Of a stretch of 13,760 nucleotides of DNA, positions 1 through 6,850 are shown in pieces. Every line of letters begins with the position of its first letter. Positions within the stretch are counted from its first letter, which is position 1. This stretch comes from an uncultured bacterium (GTDB lineage Bacteria > Bdellovibrionota_C > UBA2361 > JANWWW01): assembly GCA_938038205.1 (NCBI GenBank), contig CALHSA010000026.1:1-13760 (forward strand), in the 5' to 3' direction. The notes beneath the pieces were generated by a model, which saw only the letters and a program-made list of their open reading frames with translations, did no database searches and had not been told where the DNA came from. The position numbers and the translations under genes were made by a program.

Positions 1-107
1 TAATTGACGGCAAGATGAGATTAATTATAAACCGGTCAAGGTTTGTAAATAGTCCGGTAAAAATTGATCCGAGTATCTTAAATCTTGCCTATAAAATCAT
101 AAACTGA
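1..107 (+). CDS. 3' end of a probable YfiR/HmsC-like (DUF4154) periplasmic protein
   Basis: Only the last 34 codons are visible, in the frame starting at base 3 and ending at TGA 105-107; the gene begins outside the window. The visible tail contains 'DGKMRLIINRS' and ends 'KIDPSILNLAYKIIN'. This resembles the C-terminus of YfiR/HmsC-like proteins, which typically read like 'I.FEINL..A...GL.ISS.LL.LA.IV'. That is a family pattern recalled from memory, not a search result. Known family members are small periplasmic proteins that often sit in operons with TonB-dependent receptors and signalling proteins such as diguanylate cyclases or histidine kinases. The next gene here is a TonB-dependent receptor starting 3 bp after the stop, which fits. 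The assignment rests on a short stretch and could be wrong; that a coding tail ends here is more secure than its family. Confidence 0.5.
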   Translation, partial: IDGKMRLIINRSRFVNSPVKIDPSILNLAYKIIN

Positions 108-110
108 TTT

Positions 111-2078
111 ATGATAAGAAGGGTTTTATTATTAATTGTCATTTTTGGGAAATTAATAGCTGAACAGAATATTGACACTTCATTATTTAAGAGAGACATA
201 AAGGAGCTTTTAGATTTGGATATTTATTCATTTAAAAAGAGTCAAACCAAATCATTTAATATTCCTGGATCAATTCTGGTTTATACCGAGGATGATTTTA
301 AGAGTTTCCCAGGCACAAGATTGACTGAGTTCTTAAGAAATGTTGTTGGGGCCCAGGCATTTTATATCAACAAAAACGATATAGTTTTCTCCTTACGAGG
401 ATCGGCATCTCAATTTTCAAATAAACTCCAAGTTCTAATAAACGATCAGCCAATAACTTCTTTTCCCTTCTCCGGGGTTTTCTGGGGAGAGTATGATCTA
501 CCTCTTCAGTGGATTGAGAGGATTGAGGTACTGAAAGGACAATATGGATCAATCTGGGGCTCAAATAATGTAAACGGGGTAGTTAATATAATATTAAAAA
601 GAGATCTAGGTCATCAAAAAGCCATCTCCTCGGTTGGTGTTTATCAAGGAAAACCTGGCATATCAGTTGCTTCTCAGCTGAAAAGCAATGAATTCTCTTA
701 CTTACTACTTGGTGAAGCAAGGACATTACCTGGTAATGATAAATCACTTTATTTCTCTGAGTTAGATCCAAGTGATGAAACTTCGATTGGTAGAGCTGGT
801 TTTATTCTTAGTAAGAAACAAGAAGGTGTTGAATTTAGGGCCCATGTTTTAGGTTTTAACACTGATTTTAATCGAACAGTGTTACTTTATTATCCACCTG
901 TTGAGGGAGGTTATTTAACTGATGAGGGTGGAGGTAGATCCCTGCTTTCAGCACTTCAAGTTTCAAAAGAAATAAGCGAGGGAAAAATAAGTTTAGATTT
1001 AAAGAATAGTTTACAAAACTATAGATACTCTTTTGTTAAAATATATGACGTTGTAAACGAATTTGAAACTAGGTATGAAAGGCATTTCGGAAAATTGAAA
1101 ACCACTGCTGGTTTTAACTTACGACACGTAGCTTCGGATGCTGATAATTCAAGTAATTTTGCCTTTTTACCTGAGGAGCGAAGTTTTAATCTAAAACTTC
1201 TTTTTTTGCAGTTTGAAGCCCCTCTTGGAGATAAAACCGAAGGGATTTTTAATTTGGGCTTTGAGGATAATTCTTACTCTGGCTCTAATACATCATTGAA
1301 CCTTAGATTTGGGCAATCATTCTCAGATAACTTGTTTGGTTACATCTCTATGGGTAGAGCTTACAGACTGCCCTCAAGAGTTGAGCATGATATGATTTAT
1401 GCTTTCAGACAAATTCCAATTTCAGAGAACATAACACTCCCTGGTGTATTACTGGGGAACAATCGGGTAAAAGATGAGGAAGTTAGAGGTATAGACCTTG
1501 GAGCGAGATATTTAATCTCTAACGATTGGGCTCTTGATTTAAGCACATACTGGTATACATATGATAATTTAGTTACTTTTAAGAGCTATCCAAATATTGA
1601 GTACAACGACTATTATCAAAGTTTTATTATACCCATTTACGTTGAGAACAACATGACAGGTACTGCTAAAGGTGCAGATGTAATTCTAAAAGGAAACTTA
1701 TTAGAGAATTTATTTGTTGAGCTAGGCTACCAATATATCCTGGCTTCAAGTGATGTAGAGGAGAACAACACTGGTTACATTGAGCCTGAGCTAAGAGCTC
1801 CTAAACATGCGCTACTTTTAAAACCAAAATTTGAGCTCGGAAGATTCACATTCGAAGCTTTAGCAAGATATTGGAGTGCTAATAATTTTCTAGTTGGAGG
1901 AGATTTATTAACTCTAGATGCTGGGGTTCGATATGACATATCTGAACAGGATAGTTTAAAACTGATAGGTAGAAATTTAGTAAAAACAAATGACTTTGAA
2001 ACATTTACTTTCGCAGGCTACTCATTAGCTACTGATTTACCTACTGAGATTGGTATTTACTATATAAAAAGTTTTTAA
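111..2078 (+). CDS. TonB-dependent outer-membrane receptor
   Basis: A 655-residue outer-membrane receptor that would import a substrate with energy from TonB-ExbB-ExbD. Residues 1-17 form a signal peptide (basic start, hydrophobic core, cleavage near LIA/E). A plug domain follows at about 35-165: the 'LLDLDIYSFKKSQ' lead-in, 'LTEFLRNVVG', 'FSLRGSAS', 'QVLINDQPI', 'IERIEVLKG' at 135-143, and the 'GSNNVNGVVNIILKR' signature near 150-164. The rest is Tyr/aromatic-rich with alternating polarity, as in a 22-strand barrel, and the last residue is Phe, the usual BAM recognition end. Length is normal for the family. The substrate cannot be read from sequence. It starts 3 bp after the preceding stop with no clear Shine-Dalgarno, so it is probably translationally coupled. 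It converges on rpsC with 97 bp between. Confidence 0.93.
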   Translation: MIRRVLLLIVIFGKLIAEQNIDTSLFKRDIKELLDLDIYSFKKSQTKSFNIPGSILVYTEDDFKSFPGTRLTEFLRNVVGAQAFYINKNDIVFSLRGSASQFSNKLQVLINDQPITSFPFSGVFWGEYDLPLQWIERIEVLKGQYGSIWGSNNVNGVVNIILKRDLGHQKAISSVGVYQGKPGISVASQLKSNEFSYLLLGEARTLPGNDKSLYFSELDPSDETSIGRAGFILSKKQEGVEFRAHVLGFNTDFNRTVLLYYPPVEGGYLTDEGGGRSLLSALQVSKEISEGKISLDLKNSLQNYRYSFVKIYDVVNEFETRYERHFGKLKTTAGFNLRHVASDADNSSNFAFLPEERSFNLKLLFLQFEAPLGDKTEGIFNLGFEDNSYSGSNTSLNLRFGQSFSDNLFGYISMGRAYRLPSRVEHDMIYAFRQIPISENITLPGVLLGNNRVKDEEVRGIDLGARYLISNDWALDLSTYWYTYDNLVTFKSYPNIEYNDYYQSFIIPIYVENNMTGTAKGADVILKGNLLENLFVELGYQYILASSDVEENNTGYIEPELRAPKHALLLKPKFELGRFTFEALARYWSANNFLVGGDLLTLDAGVRYDISEQDSLKLIGRNLVKTNDFETFTFAGYSLATDLPTEIGIYYIKSF

Positions 2079-2101
2079 AACTTAAACAAAATAGCTAATC
2101 A

Positions 2102-2127
2102 AGTGTGAGCCTAATATAGGCCACGTT
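2102..2127. terminator. Hairpin between convergent receptor and rpsC
   Basis: The inverted repeat GTG-A-GCCTA / TAGGC-CAC has a 3-nt loop, one bulged A, and weak outer pairs to 2102 and 2127. It lies between two converging genes, where a bidirectional terminator is expected. Neither side has a good T-run directly after the stem, so intrinsic termination is uncertain. Confidence 0.35.
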
Positions 2128-2143
2128 AAAGAATCATGATACC

Positions 2144-2191
2144 AAAAAACTGTAGACAATTTTTTAATGAAAATGTTAAACAGAAATTGTC
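2144..2191 (-). terminator. Possible terminator after rpsC
   Basis: Read on the minus strand, GACAATTT (2191-2184, inside the rpsC end) can pair with AAATTGTC (2162-2155). Five bases of spacer follow and then six T's (2149-2144), about where transcription of rpsS-rplV-rpsC should stop. The stem is AT-rich and the loop is about 21 nt and contains the rpsC stop codon, so this would be a weak terminator at best. Confidence 0.3.
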
Positions 2192-2850
2192 CCCTCTCTT
2201 ACTTTCTCTTCACGCTCTTTTTTACTTAACTTCTCACCCTTGAAAATCCACACCTTAACTCCAAGTATTCCATATTTAGTTTTTGCCTCAGCAAATCCAT
2301 AATCAATCTCTGCTCTTAATGTATGAAGAGGGACCCTTCCTTGATGATATTTTTCAGATCTTGCAATATCAGCACCAGCCAAACGCCCAGATACCATGAT
2401 TTTTACACCTTTCGCTCGGCTGCGAAGAGCTCGATTAAGTGCTTCTTTCATTGCTCTTCGATAATTCACTCTCCTTTCGATATGAAAAGCTATGCTCTCA
2501 GATAGAAGTTTTGCATCCAGATCAGGCTTCCTAACCTCAATAATATTAATCGCAACGTCTTTATTAACTAGCTTATATATTTCTGCTTTTAGCTCCTCAA
2601 GCTCCTTGGACCGCTTGCCAATAATTATACCAGGACGAGCTGAGTGAATATTCAATTTAATGTTGCCAGCTACTCTCTCAATCTCGATTTTAGAAATAGC
2701 TGCGTTCTTCAAGCGTTTATTTACCAGCCTCCTTATTTCCCAGTCTTGCTTTAAAAATTCCGCAAACTGTGTTCCCTTGGCAATCCATTTTGAACTCCAA
2801 TAATCCGTTATTAATAGCCTTAAACTTTTTGGATGTACCTTCTGTCCCAT
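2176..2850 (-). CDS. rpsC: 30S ribosomal protein S3
   Basis: Binds 16S rRNA in the small-subunit head and lines the mRNA entry channel. The 224-residue sequence matches bacterial S3 throughout: 'MGQKVHP' start, N-terminal KH2 domain ('[12 protein letters not shown]', 70-79), '[13 protein letters not shown]', then the C-terminal domain with '[19 protein letters not shown]' and '[15 protein letters not shown]'. The mRNA helicase residues known in E. coli (Arg131, Arg132, Lys135) are present at the same numbers. One oddity is that the GXXG loop of the KH domain reads G78-K-R-S81 where most bacterial S3 proteins have GKKG. The start has a good Shine-Dalgarno (TAGGAG, inside the end of rplV), and the gap to the rplV stop is 1 bp. 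rplP, the usual next gene, is absent. Confidence 0.98.
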   Translation of the reverse strand: MGQKVHPKSLRLLITDYWSSKWIAKGTQFAEFLKQDWEIRRLVNKRLKNAAISKIEIERVAGNIKLNIHSARPGIIIGKRSKELEELKAEIYKLVNKDVAINIIEVRKPDLDAKLLSESIAFHIERRVNYRRAMKEALNRALRSRAKGVKIMVSGRLAGADIARSEKYHQGRVPLHTLRAEIDYGFAEAKTKYGILGVKVWIFKGEKLSKKEREEKVREGTISV

Positions 2851-2851
2851 A

Positions 2852-3247
2852 CTAAACTCCTAGCACAACAGTAACATGACTAAATCTTTTCAGTATGCTC
2901 ACAGCTCTACCTTGTGCTGCCGGCATAAATCTCTTTAGCTTTATTCCTGAATCAACCCAACCAGCAACAACACTCATTTCATCAACCACATGTCCACGTA
3001 TTCTAGCTTCATGCTCTGCTTGCCGTAGGAGTTTCTCCAAAATCCTCGCTCCCTTCTTCTTACTTGTTGCAAGCTTTCTTTCAGCAATTATAACAGGACA
3101 ACCTTTGATTTCATTAAGCACTAGTCTCATTTTCTGGGGCGATATTCTAACATTCCTTAGCGTAACCGAAACTAAATTCTCCCCAGCCTTAGCTCGACTT
3201 CTGTTAATTGCATTGACCGGTATTACCTTTGGTTTCAGCTTTCCCAT
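2852..3247 (-). CDS. rplV: 50S ribosomal protein L22
   Basis: Large-subunit protein whose extended beta hairpin lines the peptide exit tunnel. Conserved L22 features are '[10 protein letters not shown]' (34-43), the Lys-rich helix '[14 protein letters not shown]', and the C-terminal '[11 protein letters not shown]' followed by '[12 protein letters not shown]'. At 131 residues it is about 20 longer than the E. coli protein. The extra part is a basic N-terminal tail (residues 1-22) with no internal Met that would allow a shorter start. No Shine-Dalgarno is visible before the ATG. A sigma-70-like promoter lies immediately upstream, so this gene may be transcribed separately from rpsS as well as with it. 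It lies 58 bp after rpsS and 1 bp before rpsC. Confidence 0.97.
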   Translation of the reverse strand: MGKLKPKVIPVNAINRSRAKAGENLVSVTLRNVRISPQKMRLVLNEIKGCPVIIAERKLATSKKKGARILEKLLRQAEHEARIRGHVVDEMSVVAGWVDSGIKLKRFMPAAQGRAVSILKRFSHVTVVLGV

Positions 3248-3258
3248 AAAACTGACTT

Positions 3259-3287
3259 ATTATAAATGGCATGGATAAGAAACTCAA
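3259..3287 (-). promoter_or_regulatory. Candidate sigma-70 promoter for rplV-rpsC
   Basis: On the minus strand, TTGAGT (3287-3282) and a perfect TATAAT (3264-3259) are separated by exactly 17 bp in the rpsS-rplV gap. Only 11 nt lie between the -10 box and the rplV ATG, so a normal start point would give a leader of about 4-5 nt. That fits with the absence of a Shine-Dalgarno before rplV. The DNA is AT-rich, so a chance match is possible. Confidence 0.5.
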
Positions 3288-3305
3288 ATTTATTACCTAA
3301 AATCA

Positions 3306-3593
3306 CTACTTTTTCTGTACCGAGGTATCCTTTCTATGCCCTGAGTGCATTGTAAAGGTTCGAGTATGAGAAAACTCTCCTAGTCTGTGACCCACCATAT
3401 TCTCTGTTATATAAACAGCATTAAACTTCTTACCGTTATGAACAAGAAATGTTAAACCAACCATTTCAGGAATTATCATTGATGCCCTTGACCAAGTTTT
3501 TATAGGTCCTTTATGCACACCCTCCTTTACTCTCTTCACCCACTTTATAATACTTGGGTGAACAAAAGGACCTTTTTTTAAGCTACGTGCCAT
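3306..3593 (-). CDS. rpsS: 30S ribosomal protein S19
   Basis: Small-subunit head protein that pairs with S13 and contacts the A-site finger and tRNA. The 95 residues contain the family signatures '[12 protein letters not shown]' at the N-terminus, '[18 protein letters not shown]', '[19 protein letters not shown]' and '[11 protein letters not shown]'. Length is normal (E. coli 92). The variants 'RAS' for the usual 'RRS' and 'FSHTRTF' for 'FAPTRTF' are mild. It begins 27 bp after the GH3-family gene, where rplB would be expected in a standard S10 operon. No Shine-Dalgarno is visible, and a TAAAAT hexamer lies 6 bp before the ATG, the spacing of a leaderless start. Confidence 0.98.
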   Translation of the reverse strand: MARSLKKGPFVHPSIIKWVKRVKEGVHKGPIKTWSRASMIIPEMVGLTFLVHNGKKFNAVYITENMVGHRLGEFSHTRTFTMHSGHRKDTSVQKK

Positions 3594-3598
3594 AGCAC

Positions 3599-3645
3599 AA
3601 TTTTAGCAAACTAAGCGGTTTCACTCCAAACGACTAGCTAAAATT
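3599..3645 (-). repeat. Inverted repeat bridging the GH3 stop and the rpsS leader
   Basis: A perfect 9-bp inverted repeat, AATTTTAGC (3645-3637 on the minus strand) and GCTAAAATT (3607-3599), encloses a 29-nt loop that holds the GH3 stop codon. A small GTTT/AAAC stem can form inside the loop. It ends 5 bp before the rpsS ATG. It could act on rpsS translation, RNA processing or attenuation, or be fortuitous. Confidence 0.35.
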
Positions 3646-5135
3646 TTCCTGATTTCTTTCATTAATTCTTCATTAAGAACCCTAGGCACTTTATATTGAT
3701 CCCCCAATTTACCCTTATCTTTCATCCAAGCAACAAAAAACCCCTTAGGAACTAAAGTAACAGCTGGAGCTTCTAATCCACAATTCTCCTTTCTGTGATC
3801 ATTGTAATCATCATTTAACTGTTTTAACTTGCTATCTATCAAAGTAGCTAACTCCAAGGGATCAACAGATGTCGTTGTCTCAATAAAGAAATGATGCCTA
3901 CCATAAGCATTTTGCTGGTTTAAAAATTCTGCGCCAACACAAAAATCAACAACATGCGTATTTAACTGCTTAGCAGCCTCAAAAACAGCTATTTCTAACT
4001 CCTCTCCAATCAGGTGTTCGCCAAATGCCGATAAAGAAAATTTCGTTCTACCTGTAATCATAATTCTGGGCGGATTTAATGATACAAATCTTACAGTATC
4101 ACCAAGGATGTATGACCAGAAACCTGCTCCATTTGTAAGCACTAGTGCGTAATTAACATCAAGTTCAACATTTTTTAACCAGTGCCTTACAGGAGCCTTT
4201 GAATTTAATTCTTCAAAAGGAACAAATTCGAAGAAAATACCGTGATTAAAGAGCAAGCGCAACCCCTCTCCAAATGCCTGATCGCCAACCGCAATAAAAC
4301 CTTCACTAGAAGGATAAACCTCCCTGAAATCCAAATCTAGACCATCACATATTTCTTTAAATCGATCATAGTAAGGTAAAAAATTTACGCCTCCGTGAAT
4401 CAATATTTGCAAATCCGGGAAGCGACGAGTTAGAAAACCTTTCTGGTTATCTACAGATAAGCCTAATCTTTCAAAGAAAACTATCAACCAACTAGGCATT
4501 CCAGCAATCCCTGTTATTTTTTGCCCAGAAAGATTTTTTACGATCTCTCCAACTCGCTTATCCCAGTCTGGTATTGAAGCTATAGTAGAGGGTGGATACT
4601 TAAATGGTTTTAAAAAAAAGGGCAAATTTTTAGTTGAAAAACCACTAACCTCACCTACAAATATCTTAGGGCTTGGCTCCTCAAATTTTTCTGCAGCAGT
4701 CAAGATTAATGTTTTTCCTGAGAAAAGTTTCGAGTTTGGCTTATTGAGGTAGTGGAATGCTAAAAGATCAATCCCAGCTAAGGTATAATTAAGTTTGATA
4801 TTGGAGTTATATGGTATGTACTTACGCGATCCCGTTGTCGTACCACTTGTCCAAGAGTAATTATTTATGGTTCCTGGCCATATTTTATTTGTGACAACCG
4901 GGAAATCAGATTTCATGTACTCATCCCAAAAATTTTCGTAAGTTCTTAATGGCACTGCTTGCTGATATTCCTCAACACTCATTCGTGGATTTAAATTATG
5001 GTCTTTAAAAAACTTGCATCCCGAGCCTTGATTTATGATTTTTTTCAAAATTCTGATTTGAGATTCAATTGGGTTTAGGTTGTTTAAATAATTAATTCGA
5101 ATTCTACTAAGGGTGCGTAAAAAAGAATCTACCAT
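3621..5135 (-). CDS. GH3-family acyl-adenylating (amidosynthetase-like) protein
   Basis: A 504-residue member of the GH3 branch of the adenylate-forming enzymes. Plant relatives conjugate auxin, jasmonate and similar acids to amino acids through an acyl-AMP intermediate; substrates of the bacterial forms are mostly unknown. Visible motifs are the phosphate-binding loop 'TSGTTTGSRKYIP' (96-108), 'YPSSEGF' (274-280), 'GDTVRF' (345-350), the hinge segment 'ITGRTKFSLSAFGEHL' (360-375) and the C-terminal 'KLGDQYKVPR' (476-485). All catalytic landmarks appear intact and the length is slightly shorter than plant GH3 proteins. No signal peptide, so probably cytoplasmic. It is the first gene of the unit leading into rpsS-rplV-rpsC. 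An AAGGAG lies 15 nt before the ATG, rather far for a ribosome-binding site. An in-frame TGA shortly upstream of the ATG rules out a longer start. Confidence 0.85.
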   Translation of the reverse strand: MVDSFLRTLSRIRINYLNNLNPIESQIRILKKIINQGSGCKFFKDHNLNPRMSVEEYQQAVPLRTYENFWDEYMKSDFPVVTNKIWPGTINNYSWTSGTTTGSRKYIPYNSNIKLNYTLAGIDLLAFHYLNKPNSKLFSGKTLILTAAEKFEEPSPKIFVGEVSGFSTKNLPFFLKPFKYPPSTIASIPDWDKRVGEIVKNLSGQKITGIAGMPSWLIVFFERLGLSVDNQKGFLTRRFPDLQILIHGGVNFLPYYDRFKEICDGLDLDFREVYPSSEGFIAVGDQAFGEGLRLLFNHGIFFEFVPFEELNSKAPVRHWLKNVELDVNYALVLTNGAGFWSYILGDTVRFVSLNPPRIMITGRTKFSLSAFGEHLIGEELEIAVFEAAKQLNTHVVDFCVGAEFLNQQNAYGRHHFFIETTTSVDPLELATLIDSKLKQLNDDYNDHRKENCGLEAPAVTLVPKGFFVAWMKDKGKLGDQYKVPRVLNEELMKEIRKILASRLE

Positions 5136-5156
5136 AATCTTGAATCAAAACTCCTT

Positions 5157-5185
5157 ATTTTACGAGAAATTATTAGTTAAAACAA
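5157..5185 (-). promoter_or_regulatory. Possible promoter for the GH3-rpsS-rplV-rpsC unit
   Basis: On the minus strand TTGTTT (5185-5180) and TAAAAT (5162-5157) are 17 bp apart in the 53-bp divergent gap. The -10 box matches 5 of 6 consensus bases and the -35 box only 3. The AAGGAG that could serve GH3 (5156-5151) would lie at or before the predicted start point, which argues against this exact promoter or against that ribosome site. Confidence 0.3.
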
Positions 5186-5188
5186 AAA

Positions 5189-5995
5189 TTGAATAGAGGG
5201 AGAATATTACGACGAGGAGATCGGAAACGCTATTATCTCAAACTGATTTCGTATATATCTTTACCCATTCTATTTCTCTGTTTGTACGCTATGAGAGTAA
5301 ATCAGTCGTATGACCTAGAAGATTACTTTAAATATGAAGATTACATCCACGCTCTGAGTTTTTTGGAGTATGAGATCAAAAAAGAGGAAAATACTATTAA
5401 TTCAGAACCTGAAGCTAAACATACCGTAGGAAGAGTACGAACTGTTGAAGTAACAGGTTTTAAACCAAATCTATATGATATAAGCCGAAATTACAATCAT
5501 GCAAATACTTTGCATTTTTTAAAAAACATAATCCTTAAGTATGGTAAGTATAAAAACAAAGCTGAAGAATTGGCCTACAAAATTTTAATTGAGAGTGAAT
5601 TAATGCAGTATGACCCGCTTTTTGTAGCTGCCGTAATTAAATCTGAGAGTGCTTTTAATGAGTTCGCTAAATCACATGTAGGTGCTACTGGTCTAATGCA
5701 AATCATGCCTGCAACAGGTAAGGTTATTGAGAGATTCAAAGATTTTGAACCTATTTTAGGTGCAAGCTTAACAGATCCTAACTATAACTTAAAGCTTGGC
5801 ATTAGATACCTAAAATATCTTGATGAGATGTTCAATCATAATAAACTGTTAGTTTTAATAGCCTACAATTGGGGGCCTGGGAGAGTATTAGATGCTTTTA
5901 GCGGGAAAAGAAAAATCCCCCCTGAGGTTATAAAGTATGCAACTAAAATTTTAAGTGATCATGCAAAATGGATCAAACAACTCTCAAGGATTTAG
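5189..5995 (+). CDS. Membrane-anchored lytic transglycosylase (SLT domain)
   Basis: Cleaves the MurNAc-GlcNAc bond of peptidoglycan in the periplasm. The 268-residue protein has a basic N-terminus (residues 3-14), one membrane segment (about 18-35), a linker and a C-terminal goose-lysozyme-like SLT domain (about 125-265). The catalytic Glu is E153 in 'KSESAF', followed by 'GLMQIMP' (168-174) and 'AYNWGPGRV' (225-233), all diagnostic. The start is uncertain. TTG at 5189 has no Shine-Dalgarno; it is favoured because it adds the positive residues expected before the membrane segment, and the first in-frame ATG (5291) would remove that segment. It diverges from GH3 by 53 bp, and its 3' end overlaps the convergent MeaB-like gene by 12 bp. 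Such enzymes serve cell-wall turnover and sometimes secretion systems, but nothing nearby ties it to one. Confidence 0.9.
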   Translation: MNRGRILRRGDRKRYYLKLISYISLPILFLCLYAMRVNQSYDLEDYFKYEDYIHALSFLEYEIKKEENTINSEPEAKHTVGRVRTVEVTGFKPNLYDISRNYNHANTLHFLKNIILKYGKYKNKAEELAYKILIESELMQYDPLFVAAVIKSESAFNEFAKSHVGATGLMQIMPATGKVIERFKDFEPILGASLTDPNYNLKLGIRYLKYLDEMFNHNKLLVLIAYNWGPGRVLDAFSGKRKIPPEVIKYATKILSDHAKWIKQLSRI

Positions 5996-6847
5996 TATCT
6001 TTTGTAAGAGCTCAGTTAATCTAATCAATATTTTCTGAGTTGAAACTGAAAAATTATTGTTGGGCTCTACTTCACATTTTTCTCGTAACTCTGGAATAAG
6101 CTCATTAAAAACAAAATCATGAGCTCTCCGAGACGAATCAAAAATTCTGCTCTTTTTATTCAAGAAAGCTTCAAATAAAAAATTCACTAAATCATTAATT
6201 CCTTCCCCGGACTCAGCTGAAACCTTAAATATAGGGATATTCTTTTTACCGATAATCTGTAAAGCAAACTGCAAATCCTTTAAAAAATAATCAACCCCTG
6301 GCTGATCTATTTTATTCACTATTATACAATCACAGATTTCTAAAATTCCTGCCTTGATACACTGAATAGAATCACCACTTGAAGGGGTCAAAACTGCTAG
6401 CACCGTATCTGCAACCATTCTAATGTCAACCTCATTCTGCCCAACTCCAGTTGTCTCAATTATCACCCGAGGAAAGCCAAAATTTGCCAGAATCCTTATG
6501 GCATCAATAATTACACTACTTAACCCTCCATAGCTACCACGACTTGCAAATGATCGAAAAAAAACATTCTCTTTCTCTAAGAATCGAATCCTATCTCCCA
6601 GTATCGCTCCACCGGTAAAATGACTTGAGGGGTCTACAGCAAAAATAACAATGGGTTCGTCATTTATTTTTTGAGTAATCTTTGATATCAACGTTGATTT
6701 TCCAGATCCTGGAGCTCCGGTAAAACCAACAACAACTGGTAGAACACTTGGGTTTTGTTGGTAAATTTGGCTCAATATTTCAAGTTTCTGTATCCCAACT
6801 AAGTTCTCGATTAGACTGATTAATTTTGTCGCCTCTTTAAAATTCAC
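5984..6847 (-). CDS. meaB: MeaB/ArgK-type G-protein chaperone of methylmalonyl-CoA mutase
   Basis: A GTPase of the MeaB family, which gates cobalamin loading and protects methylmalonyl-CoA mutase or related acyl-CoA mutases. Motifs are P-loop 'GAPGSGKS' (44-51), the family-specific 'VDPSSHFTGGAILGDRIRF' (71-89), 'SRGSYGGLS' (102-110), 'ETTGVGQNE' (131-139), NKID (178-181) and 'SAESGEG' (210-216). At 287 residues it is shorter than typical members (about 310-340), mainly at the two ends that form the helical dimerisation arms. No mutase gene is in the window, so the partner must be elsewhere. The start is GTG, 3 bp after the upstream membrane-protein stop and in the same reading frame (TAA-ATT-GTG), with no Shine-Dalgarno. 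Re-initiation after the upstream gene is likely. Confidence 0.9.
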   Translation of the reverse strand: MNFKEATKLISLIENLVGIQKLEILSQIYQQNPSVLPVVVGFTGAPGSGKSTLISKITQKINDEPIVIFAVDPSSHFTGGAILGDRIRFLEKENVFFRSFASRGSYGGLSSVIIDAIRILANFGFPRVIIETTGVGQNEVDIRMVADTVLAVLTPSSGDSIQCIKAGILEICDCIIVNKIDQPGVDYFLKDLQFALQIIGKKNIPIFKVSAESGEGINDLVNFLFEAFLNKKSRIFDSSRRAHDFVFNELIPELREKCEVEPNNNFSVSTQKILIRLTELLQKILNP

Positions 6848-6850
6848 AAT

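Noticed and set aside
2895-3278. 127-codon open frame opposite rplV
   Set aside because: It is antisense to a clear L22 gene, has no family features, and is explained by codon use on the other strand.
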